From Butyrivibrio sp. X503 (GTDB taxonomy: Bacteria > Bacillota > Clostridia > Lachnospirales > Lachnospiraceae): 41,600 nt of DNA. The notes under the pieces are model-generated. The model did no database searches. It was not told the origin of the DNA and saw only the letters and a program-made list of their open reading frames with translations. Position numbers and translations under genes: made by a program. This document shows positions 25,192 to 33,435 of the stretch, in pieces; position 1 is the stretch's first letter; the number at the start of each line of letters is the position of its first letter. The stretch spans positions 1 to 41,600 of the forward strand of contig NZ_RAIQ01000011.1 in the NCBI RefSeq assembly GCF_003625475.1. Direction: 5' to 3'.

Positions 25192-26040
25192 ATGCGAATT
25201 ATAGCGTTCAGTAATCAAAAAGGTGGTGTAGCTAAAACGACATCGAGTTATGCGATGGCAGTTGGCTTAGCTAAAAGAGGATACAAGGTATTGGTTGTTG
25301 ATGCGGACCCGCAGGAGAATCTATCTATGACAGCCGGAATCGATCTTAATGAAATAGATCCAGATCCTGAAGAAATAGAAAGATTATCGGAGGAACAACA
25401 AGATTATTTCTATAGAAATGTTCCCGCAAAGCTTTTTGAAGTAATGGAATCTGAAGTAGACAAGAAATCTTCTAAAAAGGATATTAACAAAGCAATTATT
25501 CCAATAGCAGAAAATTTGGACTTAATCGTTGGAGGAATAGATCTTGCATCGGCGGATATGACATTTAATAATATAGGCCGTGAAAGGTTGATGGAAAAAG
25601 CTTTTGGGAAACTAAACAAGGAATATGATTTCTGTGTATTTGATTGTAGCCCGGCGCTGGGTGTAGTACTTATGAATATATTAACCTTGGCGGATGAGGT
25701 AATAATACCTCTTGAACCGGGTGCATATTCTTTGCAAGGTCTTTCAAGGCTTTATAAATTCATTGGACAAATACATGATTATACGAACGATAGACTAAAA
25801 GTGGACGGGATACTTGTTACTAAGGTAAGAAAAACAGCTAATTCAAAGATTTGGATCGGAGATATAGAAGAAAAGGCGAAACTACTTGGAACGAAGGTAT
25901 ATAAATCAAGGATAAGATTAAATGTATCGGTCGAGGAAGCACAAACAATGAGAATGGATCTGTTTGAGTATGCAAGCGGTTCTTCAGCGGCAAGAGACTA
26001 TGATGATTTTATCGATGAATTTTTAGAGGAGGATAAGTGA
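25192..26040 (+). CDS. parA: ParA-family partition ATPase
   Basis: 282 residues. The deviant Walker A is QKGGVAKTTSS (Lys10-Thr17), followed by VVDADPQENLS (A'), VFDCSPALG (Walker B) and an EPGAYSLQGLSRL segment; a ParA/Soj/MinD-type P-loop ATPase. It has no N-terminal HTH, so it fits small type Ib partition ATPases. The ATG at 25192 is chosen because AGGAGG lies just upstream; an earlier start at 25174 is less likely. Its TGA overlaps the partner gene ATG. It should segregate this replicon. Confidence 0.95.
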   Translation: MRIIAFSNQKGGVAKTTSSYAMAVGLAKRGYKVLVVDADPQENLSMTAGIDLNEIDPDPEEIERLSEEQQDYFYRNVPAKLFEVMESEVDKKSSKKDINKAIIPIAENLDLIVGGIDLASADMTFNNIGRERLMEKAFGKLNKEYDFCVFDCSPALGVVLMNILTLADEVIIPLEPGAYSLQGLSRLYKFIGQIHDYTNDRLKVDGILVTKVRKTANSKIWIGDIEEKAKLLGTKVYKSRIRLNVSVEEAQTMRMDLFEYASGSSAARDYDDFIDEFLEEDK

Positions 26041-26591
26041 TGGCAAGTAAAGCGGATCTTTTAAAAAAGAGTGTGAATAAGACCGGTAAAGGATTATTTG
26101 CAGGAATGACTCCTATTAAAGAGGAAAATGAGAAAAAAACAAGCATAGAGAATAATGTGGAAGCAAGTGTAAATAGCAATAATAATGTAAAAGAAATAGA
26201 GGCTGAAATAGACAAAGAAGCTATTACATTATCTGAAAAGACGGAAGAACCTACAGTTCAGAAGGCAAATTTAGAAAAAATAAAAGAAGAGAAAAAGCCA
26301 GAACCCACGCCAACAGAAATGGTAGAGGAAATTTTAAGACAAAACTCAGCAACAAAAGAAAAAAGGACAGTAGCAGCCGATAAGCAAGAAAAAACAAGTC
26401 GATATGAAAAGGAGAAATTCCTTCTGCTTGATATCAGAGGATATAGGGATTATGTTGAGCATATGGCCAAGGCAGCCAATATGTCAGCTACTAAATACAT
26501 TAGAAGCCTTATAGAGCAAGATATGAGCGAAAATATGGATATTTACGAAGCACACAAGGCACTTGAAGAGAGGCTAAAGAAGAGAAAGTAA
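26040..26591 (+). CDS. Small partition partner with C-terminal ribbon-helix-helix domain (ParB role)
   Basis: 183 residues. The N terminus (ASKADLLKKSVNKTGKGLFAGM) is basic and may stimulate the ParA ATPase. Residues 25-125 are charged and low in complexity, probably disordered. The C-terminal 55 residues (FLLLDIRGYRDYVEHMAKAANMSATKYIRSLIEQDM) look like a ribbon-helix-helix DNA-binding fold. The ATG at 26040 overlaps the parA stop (TGATG) and has GAGGAGG 7 bases upstream. Position and architecture make it the centromere-binding partner; there is no classic ParB domain. Confidence 0.75.
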   Translation: MASKADLLKKSVNKTGKGLFAGMTPIKEENEKKTSIENNVEASVNSNNNVKEIEAEIDKEAITLSEKTEEPTVQKANLEKIKEEKKPEPTPTEMVEEILRQNSATKEKRTVAADKQEKTSRYEKEKFLLLDIRGYRDYVEHMAKAANMSATKYIRSLIEQDMSENMDIYEAHKALEERLKKRK

Positions 26592-26616
26592 GAATTATAG
26601 ATAAATGAAAACAAAA

Positions 26617-26661
26617 AAAGAACTGTAAAAGGAATTACCTTTTACAGTTCTTTAATTATAT
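26617..26661. terminator. Bidirectional terminator between parB-like gene and HU
   Basis: A 16-bp perfect stem, AAAGAACTGTAAAAGG (26617-26632) with CCTTTTACAGTTCTTT (26638-26653). A-rich and T-rich flanks make it usable from both sides. Confidence 0.9.
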
Positions 26662-26671
26662 ACAAATAAGA

Positions 26672-26956
26672 TTATTTCTTCTTGCCGTTAACAGCATCCT
26701 TAAGAGCCTTACCAGCTTTAAACTTAGGAACTGTAGCTGCAGGAATCTTGATAGCTGCACCAGTCTGAGGATTCTTACCTGTTCTAGCTGCTCTCTTAGC
26801 AGTCTCAAAAGTACCAAATCCAACAAGCTGAACTTTGCCCTTTTTCTTAAGCTCTTTTGAAACAGCGTCTGTGAAAGCCTTTACAGCCTTCTCTGAATCC
26901 TTCTTAGAAAGACCAGTCTCTTTTGCAATAGCATCAACAAGTTCTGTCTTATTCAT
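26672..26956 (-). CDS. HU-family DNA-binding protein
   Basis: 94 residues, the normal length. MNKTELVDAIAKETGLSKKDSEKAVKAF, then GFGTFETAKRAARTGKNPQTG and IPAATVPKFKAGKALKDAV match HU throughout, including the Asn-Pro tip of the DNA-bending arm. It compacts and bends DNA without strong sequence preference. Sited next to the partition operon, it may help origin or centromere architecture. Codon choice looks strongly biased, suggesting high expression. Confidence 0.95.
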   Translation of the reverse strand: MNKTELVDAIAKETGLSKKDSEKAVKAFTDAVSKELKKKGKVQLVGFGTFETAKRAARTGKNPQTGAAIKIPAATVPKFKAGKALKDAVNGKKK

Positions 26957-27063
26957 GGTATAATACCTCCCTCAAATTGAGTATTTTTACTACTAAACAA
27001 GATTTTACAACGTTTTTATGCGCCTTACAAGGGTTTTAACTCGAAAAATCGCCAAAATTTATA

Positions 27064-27095
27064 GCGGTTTTTAGTGCACAATACTGAAAAACCGC
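27064..27095 (-). terminator. Hairpin after the MATE transporter gene
   Basis: GCGGTTTTT (27064-27072) pairs with AAAAACCGC (27087-27095). Downstream on the minus strand is TATAAATTTT, a weak U-tract. It probably ends the MATE transcript before HU. Confidence 0.5.
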
Positions 27096-27108
27096 ATGAA
27101 TTATATCT

Positions 27109-28491
27109 TTAAAGTGTTGCAATAGTGTTTTTGTAGAGTATTCTGAACAAAATGACAGAGATAGTAAGCGAAGCTACCTCAGCTATGGGAAAAGCAAACC
27201 ATACGAGGTTGAGTATTCCCGTCTGAGCAAGTAACCACGCTACAGGAACAAGTACAAGAAGCTGTCTTCCGACTGAAACCGCCAGGGAATAGAATCCTTT
27301 AGAAAAAGCCTGAAAAACAGAACCTAAGGCAATACAAAGTCCTGCGACAGGGAAAGAAAGACTTATTATGCGAAGCGCAGGAATGCCAATTGCAGTCAAA
27401 TCGGCCGATGAATCTGCTGATGAAGTGAAAAAACCTATAAGAGTGGCAGGAATAAGCTGAAATACTATGGTTCCGCTGACCATGATTGAAACAGCAAGAA
27501 AAACAGCAAAGCGGAGTGCCTGCTTTATACGATCTTTATAACGGGCACCATAGTTATAAGCAAGAACAGGTATAAGACCGTTATTAAGTCCAAATACAGG
27601 CATAAAGAAGAAACTCTGGAGTTTAAAATAAGCACCAAATACAGCTATTGCAGTATAAGAGAATATACCTAGAATAAGGTTGATCATGAAAGTCATAGCT
27701 GAACCGATTGACATCATCAAGATAGAAGGGAAACCAACAAACATTATCTCTTTGATAGTGTCAAAATCCGGTTTTATTATCTGTTTAAATGAAATAAGAA
27801 TTTCTTTGTTATATTTCAGATTACAGAAAAGACCAATAGAGGCTGCAAGGAACTGACCTAAGATAGTAGCAATGGCAGCGCCTGCAATTCCAAGCATAGG
27901 GAATGGACCTATTCCAAAAATAAGCAAAGGATCAAAAATGATATTGATTATCGCACCGGTTGCCTGTGATATCATACTGTAAAAAGTTTTACCGGTAGAT
28001 TGAAGAAGTCTTTCGAAAGTCATTTGAAAAAAAAGACCTAAGGAACAGCAGCTTATAATGCGCAAGTAAGTTGCGCCATAGGATGCAATTACAGCGGAAT
28101 CGGTTTGGCGTTGAATAAACGAGGCTGAAAAGAGAAGACCTATAACTAAAAAGATCAGGTAATTTATAAATGTTATATGAATACCCATATTTGCAGCAGA
28201 ATTAGATTTTTCGAATTTCTTTTCACCAAGAGATCTGGAAAGGAGTGCATTGATTCCTACTCCGGTACCGGACCCCAAAGCGATCATAAGATTTTGCATT
28301 GGAAAAGCTAAAGATACGGCCGTAAGAGCATATTCGCCTGCTTTAATGGAATCGCCAGCAATCCTGGAAACAAAAATGCTGTCTACGACATTATAAAGTG
28401 CCTGTACCAGCATAGATATCATCATCGGCAAAGACATTGTCAATATCAGTTTTTTAACGGGCATAACGCCCATCTTGTTTTCTTTATTCAT
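27109..28491 (-). CDS. MATE-family multidrug/Na+ antiporter
   Basis: 460 residues with about twelve membrane segments in two halves. The N-terminal MGVMPVKKLILTMSLPMMISMLVQALYNVVDSIFVSRIAG and the internal GTGVGINALLSRSLGEKKFEKS are typical of MATE transporters of the DinF/NorM-like bacterial group. It should export a cationic compound in exchange for Na+ or H+; the substrate is not predictable. Single gene, divergent from manA. Confidence 0.93.
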   Translation of the reverse strand: MNKENKMGVMPVKKLILTMSLPMMISMLVQALYNVVDSIFVSRIAGDSIKAGEYALTAVSLAFPMQNLMIALGSGTGVGINALLSRSLGEKKFEKSNSAANMGIHITFINYLIFLVIGLLFSASFIQRQTDSAVIASYGATYLRIISCCSLGLFFQMTFERLLQSTGKTFYSMISQATGAIINIIFDPLLIFGIGPFPMLGIAGAAIATILGQFLAASIGLFCNLKYNKEILISFKQIIKPDFDTIKEIMFVGFPSILMMSIGSAMTFMINLILGIFSYTAIAVFGAYFKLQSFFFMPVFGLNNGLIPVLAYNYGARYKDRIKQALRFAVFLAVSIMVSGTIVFQLIPATLIGFFTSSADSSADLTAIGIPALRIISLSFPVAGLCIALGSVFQAFSKGFYSLAVSVGRQLLVLVPVAWLLAQTGILNLVWFAFPIAEVASLTISVILFRILYKNTIATL

Positions 28492-28631
28492 AATAAATCC
28501 TCTAAATAAATTATATGACAGTGTAGTATAACATGAAAAAAAGAGATAATCTATATCCTAATTATAGAATGACATATACACAAATTATGTATATAATGCA
28601 GTAAGGATAGTAAGAAAAAGGAATATCAATA

Positions 28632-29576
28632 ATGAGTATATATAAAATAAAACCAGCATGTAAGGATTATTTGTGGGGGGGACATCGACTCACAGATGAA
28701 TATGGTGTTGAATATGAAGGAGATGTTTGCGCGGAAGCATGGGTCTTATCATGCCACAAAGATGGACAATCATTAATAACAGATGATATCAAAGAAGGGC
28801 AGACGTTGTCGCAGCTTGTAAAAGAAAAAAAGACTATATTGGGTGGCAATTGTGAGAGATTTGAAGATTTCCCAATACTTATAAAACTTATTGATGCTGA
28901 AAAGAAATTATCTATCCAGGTGCATCCCGACAATGATTATGCGATGGTACATGAGAATCAGTATGGGAAGACTGAGATGTGGTATATTCTCGAAGCAAAA
29001 GAAAATGCGTTTCTTTATCAGGGTTTTGAAAAAGAGATAGATAAAGAAGAATTTGAGAAGCGTATAAAAGACAACACATTGACTGAAGTTCTTTATAAAA
29101 GATATGTGAAAAGAGGCGATGTGATTTTTATTTCGCCGGGGACGCTTCATGCAATAGGCGAGGGTATCTTGCTTGCTGAGATCCAACAGAACTCTAATGT
29201 CACATATAGAATATATGACTATGGAAGAATAGGTGCAGACGGAAAGCCAAGGGAACTGCATATCTCAAAAGCGCTCGATGTTACAAAGCTAACAAGACCT
29301 GAAGAATATGTTCCCAAAGACGGACATGTTGCCATCTGTGATTATTTCTGTGTTGATAGAGTAGTAATAGAAGAGGGAAAAGGTTATAAACAAGAAGTAG
29401 GAGCAGATTCTTTTGTCAGCATACTTACAATAGACGGAGAGTGTGCTGTTTCATCAAGGGACAAAAAGATAAGGGTAAAAAAAGGAGAGTCTTTGTTTGT
29501 TGAAGCAAATACAGGGGTGGTATCTATAGAAGGAAAAGCCGAACTTCTTTTGACTACAGTTCCTTCTGAGACATAA
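28632..29576 (+). CDS. manA: Mannose-6-phosphate isomerase, class I
   Basis: 314 residues. It interconverts mannose-6-phosphate and fructose-6-phosphate with a zinc ion. Seen: KPACKDYLWGGHRL, LIKLIDAEKKLSIQVHPDNDYA (zinc ligands), GKTEMWYIL and PGTLHAIGEGILLAEIQQNSNVTYRIYDYGR, as in short Firmicute ManA. AAGGA lies about 10 bases before the ATG. It is alone, ending only 5 bp from the end of the convergent MerR gene; its terminator lies inside that gene. Confidence 0.95.
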   Translation: MSIYKIKPACKDYLWGGHRLTDEYGVEYEGDVCAEAWVLSCHKDGQSLITDDIKEGQTLSQLVKEKKTILGGNCERFEDFPILIKLIDAEKKLSIQVHPDNDYAMVHENQYGKTEMWYILEAKENAFLYQGFEKEIDKEEFEKRIKDNTLTEVLYKRYVKRGDVIFISPGTLHAIGEGILLAEIQQNSNVTYRIYDYGRIGADGKPRELHISKALDVTKLTRPEEYVPKDGHVAICDYFCVDRVVIEEGKGYKQEVGADSFVSILTIDGECAVSSRDKKIRVKKGESLFVEANTGVVSIEGKAELLLTTVPSET

Positions 29577-29581
29577 TGTAT

Positions 29582-30430
29582 TTATTCGACGCATATAAAT
29601 AAGTATTTAAAATAGGAATGCGTTTCTTCTTTGTTATATAAATTGATCAGACTTATAGAATATAGATCAGAGCAGGCTTTTAGCCTGTTCTTTTTTATAT
29701 ATGAAACCATCTTTTGATAGGTTCTTTCTATTATAGGTGAGTGATGGTCGTGGTAACAGCAAACTGCCTTGGAGCTTGGTAGAGGAAAAGAGTCAGTGTT
29801 GTCGGCAGGAAGGAAAGACAAGCTGATTATACTGTTATATACGTAATTCTTTTTTATCAGATCGTTGTAATTCATAGTAACGCCAGAAGGGAAGGTGGAG
29901 AGCGTATCATCGTCTTTTACTCTGGTCATATGGACGGAAATATCTCGTGCAATGTCTGCGGCGTGATAGGCATCTATTTTGTTTTCAATCTTGGTCGTAG
30001 TAACGCTTATGTCTGGAAAAATGTCCATATAAGGTTTGTCGGGCCCATGATCTTCATATTTATCCAAAATCCACATGCCAAGATGAAGAGCACTGATTTT
30101 TTTGTTTATGGAAAAAAGCTCTCTTTGCATTGCTGTTATTTTGGAGTTTACAAGATCAGTGATACTTTCTTTGGAAGAATTGTAGATGATGTTACGGATT
30201 TCTTTAATTGAACACCCGGTCTGCCTCATTGTTGAGATGAAAAAGAAAGAGCTAATCTGAGACGCAGAATAGTAGTGATAACCATTGTCGGGATCCACTC
30301 GTGGTTTGATAATGTTCTGTTCATAATAGTAGCGAAGAGTATCTCTTGTTGTACCACATAGTTTTGCAAACTGGCTCACAGTGAGTGTGTATTCTAAATC
30401 GTCATCTTGATTATTTTGAAAAGTTGTCAT
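29582..30430 (-). CDS. MerR-family regulator with GyrI/BmrR-like ligand domain
   Basis: 282 residues. The N-terminal MerR domain has YTLTVSQFAKLCGTTRDTLRYYYEQNIIKP and NGYHYYSASQI (wing). A coiled-coil dimer helix follows (about 80-120), then a C-terminal domain with the pattern of BmrR/GyrI effector domains, which bind hydrophobic or cationic small molecules. The ATG at 30430 is preferred because GAGGG lies 5 bases upstream; the longer frame runs into the promoter. It is divergent from the fatty-acid operon, whose promoter has MerR geometry, so it is probably its regulator in place of FabT. Confidence 0.88.
   Translation of the reverse strand: MTTFQNNQDDDLEYTLTVSQFAKLCGTTRDTLRYYYEQNIIKPRVDPDNGYHYYSASQISSFFFISTMRQTGCSIKEIRNIIYNSSKESITDLVNSKITAMQRELFSINKKISALHLGMWILDKYEDHGPDKPYMDIFPDISVTTTKIENKIDAYHAADIARDISVHMTRVKDDDTLSTFPSGVTMNYNDLIKKNYVYNSIISLSFLPADNTDSFPLPSSKAVCCYHDHHSPIIERTYQKMVSYIKKNRLKACSDLYSISLINLYNKEETHSYFKYLFICVE
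29670..29696 (+). terminator. manA terminator embedded in the convergent regulator gene
   Basis: GAGCAGGCT (29670-29678) pairs with AGCCTGTTC (29682-29690), one G-U pair, then six T. It is about 95 bp past the manA stop, inside the antisense strand of the MerR coding sequence, so the two mRNAs overlap at their 3' ends. Confidence 0.75.
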
Positions 30431-30462
30431 TAAAACCCTCGTAAAATTGATAAAATTTTTCC

Positions 30463-30493
30463 TTGACCTGGGGGTAAGCCCCAAGATTATTGT
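30463..30493 (+). promoter_or_regulatory. MerR-type promoter of the fatty-acid operon
   Basis: TTGACC (-35), a 19-bp spacer TGGGGGTAAGCCCCAAGAT and TATTGT (-10). The spacer contains the dyad GGGG-TAAG-CCCC. An overlong 19-bp spacer with a central dyad is the hallmark of MerR-activated promoters, and a MerR gene is divergent from it. The acpP start is about 90 bp downstream. Confidence 0.75.
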
Positions 30494-30581
30494 AACAAAG
30501 AATTTAGATTAAACAACCCATTATTTATGTCATGAGCGTAGATATTGGAAAAAAGAGATGAATTAAAAGGAGATAAACAAA

Positions 30582-30803
30582 ATGAAGGACGTAAAAGGAA
30601 CAATTATTCGTATAATCGCAGAGTATCTTGATAAGGAAGAATCAGAGATCAAGTCAAGTGACACATTCACAGATATTGGTCTTGATTCACTTGACATCAT
30701 GGAGCTTGTAATGCAGATGCAGGAAGAACTTGATTGTAAGATAGAGCTTTCTCAGGAGATTACAACTATTGATAAGCTTGTTGAGTTGATCGAGAAGCAG
30801 TGA
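30582..30803 (+). CDS. acpP: Acyl carrier protein
   Basis: 73 residues, acidic. The phosphopantetheine site is Ser36 in IGLDSLDIMELVM. It carries the growing acyl chain through the elongation cycle. AAAGGAG lies upstream of the ATG. It is the first gene of the operon; in typical clostridial operons fabH and fabT would come before it, but neither is present. Confidence 0.97.
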   Translation: MKDVKGTIIRIIAEYLDKEESEIKSSDTFTDIGLDSLDIMELVMQMQEELDCKIELSQEITTIDKLVELIEKQ

Positions 30804-30823
30804 TCTGTCTGGAGGGGATTGAA

Positions 30824-31753
30824 ATGAATAAGAATCCTGTATGTGAATTACTAGGAATAGAATACCCTGTTATTCAGGGAGGAATGGCGTGGATTGCCGA
30901 TGCGCAGCTTGCAGCGGCAGTTTCCAACGCCGGAGGACTGGGGCTTATAGCAGCCATGAATTCAAACGGAGAACAGCTGCGAGCTCAGATTAAAGAGGCC
31001 AAAAAGCTGACAAACAAACCTTTCGGCGTAAATCTGATGCTTATGAGCCCATTCATTGATGAGGCAGTAAAAGTAGTATGCGAGGAAGGAGTATCTGTCG
31101 TTACCACGGGCGCAGGAAACCCTGCAAAATACATGGATCAGCTTAAAGCAGCAAACATTAAGGTCATCTGCGTGGTTGCCAGCGTGGCTTTGGCTGTCAT
31201 GGTCGAGAGAATGGGTGCAAGTGCAGTTATCGCTGAGGGGTGCGAGTCCGGGGGTCATGTCGGAGAGACTACAACCATGGCACTTGTTCCTCAGGTTGTG
31301 GATGCTGTAAACATTCCGGTTATTGCGGCAGGCGGAATTGCAGATGGAAGAGGAATGGCGGCTGCATATATGCTTGGCGCTAAGGCTGTTCAGATGGGAA
31401 CAAGATTCCTTACGGCAAAAGAATGTAATGTTCATGCCAACTACAAGGAAAAGGTTCTTGCAGCCAAGGATCGAGACACGATCGTAACAGGAAAGACATT
31501 AGGACATCCGGTCAGAGCTCTTAAGAATCGTATGACCAGAGAGTTCCAGAAGAAAGAAACTGACCCTTCAACAACACAGGAAGAACTTGAAACAATGGGC
31601 GCCGGAGCACTCAGAAGAGCAGCAATAGAAGGCGATGTTAAATATGGTTCTTGTATGTGTGGGCAGATCGCAGGTCTTGTTAATAGCGAGAATACTTGTG
31701 AAGAGATTATAACTAGCATTTGTAATGAAGCAGCGGCACTGATGGGTGCATGA
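30824..31753 (+). CDS. fabK: Enoyl-ACP reductase II (FabK), FMN-dependent
   Basis: 309 residues. It reduces the trans-2-enoyl-ACP double bond with NAD(P)H and FMN. The TIM-barrel pattern of FabK/nitronate monooxygenase proteins is clear: YPVIQGGMAWIADAQLAAAVSNAGGLG, EGCESGGHVGE, PVIAAGGIADGRGMAAAYMLGAKAVQMGTRF. The ATG at 30824 has GGAGGGG 7 bases upstream; an earlier start at 30800 would overlap acpP. FabK in place of FabI is usual for this lineage and gives triclosan tolerance. Confidence 0.95.
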   Translation: MNKNPVCELLGIEYPVIQGGMAWIADAQLAAAVSNAGGLGLIAAMNSNGEQLRAQIKEAKKLTNKPFGVNLMLMSPFIDEAVKVVCEEGVSVVTTGAGNPAKYMDQLKAANIKVICVVASVALAVMVERMGASAVIAEGCESGGHVGETTTMALVPQVVDAVNIPVIAAGGIADGRGMAAAYMLGAKAVQMGTRFLTAKECNVHANYKEKVLAAKDRDTIVTGKTLGHPVRALKNRMTREFQKKETDPSTTQEELETMGAGALRRAAIEGDVKYGSCMCGQIAGLVNSENTCEEIITSICNEAAALMGA

Positions 31754-31766
31754 TTTTGGAGATTAT

Positions 31767-32702
31767 ATGGGTAAAATAGCTTTTTTATTTGCCGGACAAG
31801 GCAGTCAATATGCAGGAATGGGAAAGGATCTGTATGAGAACATTCCGGAGGTGAAGAGTCTTTTTGACAGCGCCGAAGGGATTAGACCCGGAACACTAAC
31901 GCAGATGTTTTCCGGAACAGAAGAGGAACTGAAAAAAACCGAGAACACACAGCCCTGCCTTTTCTTGGCGGATTATGCCGGCGCGATTGCGCTCGAAAAG
32001 AACGGCATAAAGGCAGATGCGGTTGCAGGATTCTCCTTAGGGGAAGTTGTTGCCATGGCTGCGTCAAAAACTCTTTCAACAGATGAAGCGTTTAAGCTTG
32101 TATGCAAAAGAGGAAAGCTTATGCAGACTGCCTCAGAGAAAGTTGACGGGGTCATGATCGCAGTCATGAGGATGGATAAGGAAGAACTTATACAGCTTTG
32201 CAAAGAATATGAAGTGTATCCTGTCAATTTTAATTGTCCGGGGCAGATTGTGGTTTCCGGAAAAGCCGAGAATATTGAGAGGCTAAAAGAGGTTCTTACG
32301 GAAAAGAAAGTTCGTTTCGTTCAGCTTGCTGTAGGAGGCGCATTCCATACGCCATATATGGCTGAAGCATCTAAAGGACTAAAAGAAGAGCTCGAGTCAG
32401 AAAAGTTATATAACATAAATAAGCCATATATATCTATTTATGCTAATAAAACAGCTAAGCCTTATCCCGATGGAAGGGAAAAAGTTGTAGAGACGCTTAC
32501 TGAGCAGATTTCAAACAGTGTAAAGTGGGAAGAGACTTTAACAAACATGGCTCAAGACGGTGTAGATACATTTATAGAATGTGGCCCGGGTAAGACTTTA
32601 TCAGGATTTGTTAAAAGAACCATTCCGGGAGCCAAGATCTATAACGTAAGTGATTTGGATTCACTGAAGCTTACAACGGAGGAATTAAAGAATAATGCTT
32701 AA
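31767..32702 (+). CDS. fabD: Malonyl-CoA:ACP transacylase
   Basis: 311 residues. It moves malonate from CoA to ACP. FAGQGSQYAGMG, the nucleophile Ser90 in AGFSLGE, and GGAFHTPYM (catalytic His) are all present. The ATG at 31767 follows GGAG; a GTG at 31746 is less likely. It is 13 bp after fabK and overlaps fabG by 8 bp. Confidence 0.96.
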   Translation: MGKIAFLFAGQGSQYAGMGKDLYENIPEVKSLFDSAEGIRPGTLTQMFSGTEEELKKTENTQPCLFLADYAGAIALEKNGIKADAVAGFSLGEVVAMAASKTLSTDEAFKLVCKRGKLMQTASEKVDGVMIAVMRMDKEELIQLCKEYEVYPVNFNCPGQIVVSGKAENIERLKEVLTEKKVRFVQLAVGGAFHTPYMAEASKGLKEELESEKLYNINKPYISIYANKTAKPYPDGREKVVETLTEQISNSVKWEETLTNMAQDGVDTFIECGPGKTLSGFVKRTIPGAKIYNVSDLDSLKLTTEELKNNA

Positions 32703-33435
32703 AGGGAAAGTTGCGGTAATAACAGGTGGAACGAGAGGAATAGGAAACGCCATTGCTAATAAATTTGCGCAAAACGGTGCATCACTTGCGATTATTGCCA
32801 CAAGAGATAGTGAAAGAGCGCAGAAAGCAATAGAAACAATGAAAGAGCTTGGAGCAGATGCAAGGCTCTATGTTTGTGATGTTCGTGATGCTGAGCAGGT
32901 TGCTTCCGTATCGGAAGAGATAATAGCCGATTTGGGCAAGGTTGACATACTTGTAAATAATGCAGGAATAACTAGGGACAACCTTCTACCGAGTCTTAGT
33001 GTTATGGATATTGATGATGTTGTTGACATCAATTTGAAAGGAACAATGTTTGTCACGCGAGCGTTTATAAGAAATTTTGTAAAGCAGCGCCATGGAAACA
33101 TTATTAATATCAGTTCTGTCGTAGGCCTTATGGGAAATAAGGGACAGACGAATTATGCTGCATCAAAAGCCGGCATAGTAGGATTCACGAAGTCTGTTGC
33201 AAAAGAATACGGCAGACGAAATGTAAGGTGCAACGCTATTGCACCCGGATATATTACTACCGAAATGACAGAGGAACTAAGTGAAGCGCAGGTATCTGAA
33301 CTCATGTCACAGCTTCCTCTTACAAGACTTGGAACCCCGGATGATGTAGCTGAGCTGGCGTTGTTTTTAGCTGGTGATAATTCATCGTATATAACCGGAG
33401 AAGTAATTAAAGTAGATGGAGGCATGTATGTGTAG
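32695..33435 (+). CDS. fabG: 3-Oxoacyl-ACP reductase
   Basis: 246 residues, short-chain dehydrogenase. The NADPH motif TGGTRGIG, NNAG, catalytic Ser in NISSVVG and Tyr/Lys in NYAASKAG are present, as is the C-terminal YITGEVIKVDGGMYV. It reduces 3-ketoacyl-ACP. Its start lies inside the last codons of fabD (8-bp overlap), and its stop overlaps fabF by 8 bp, indicating tight translational coupling. Confidence 0.96.
   Translation: MLKGKVAVITGGTRGIGNAIANKFAQNGASLAIIATRDSERAQKAIETMKELGADARLYVCDVRDAEQVASVSEEIIADLGKVDILVNNAGITRDNLLPSLSVMDIDDVVDINLKGTMFVTRAFIRNFVKQRHGNIINISSVVGLMGNKGQTNYAASKAGIVGFTKSVAKEYGRRNVRCNAIAPGYITTEMTEELSEAQVSELMSQLPLTRLGTPDDVAELALFLAGDNSSYITGEVIKVDGGMYV

Noticed and set aside
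30962..31435. Long antisense frames inside fabK, fabF and accC (for example 33619-34179)
   Set aside because: They are shadows of strongly supported genes on the other strand and have no ribosome sites or family features.
32407..32416. TATATAACAT copy inside fabD
   Set aside because: It is within conserved coding sequence and far from the cluster, so it is probably chance in AT-rich DNA.
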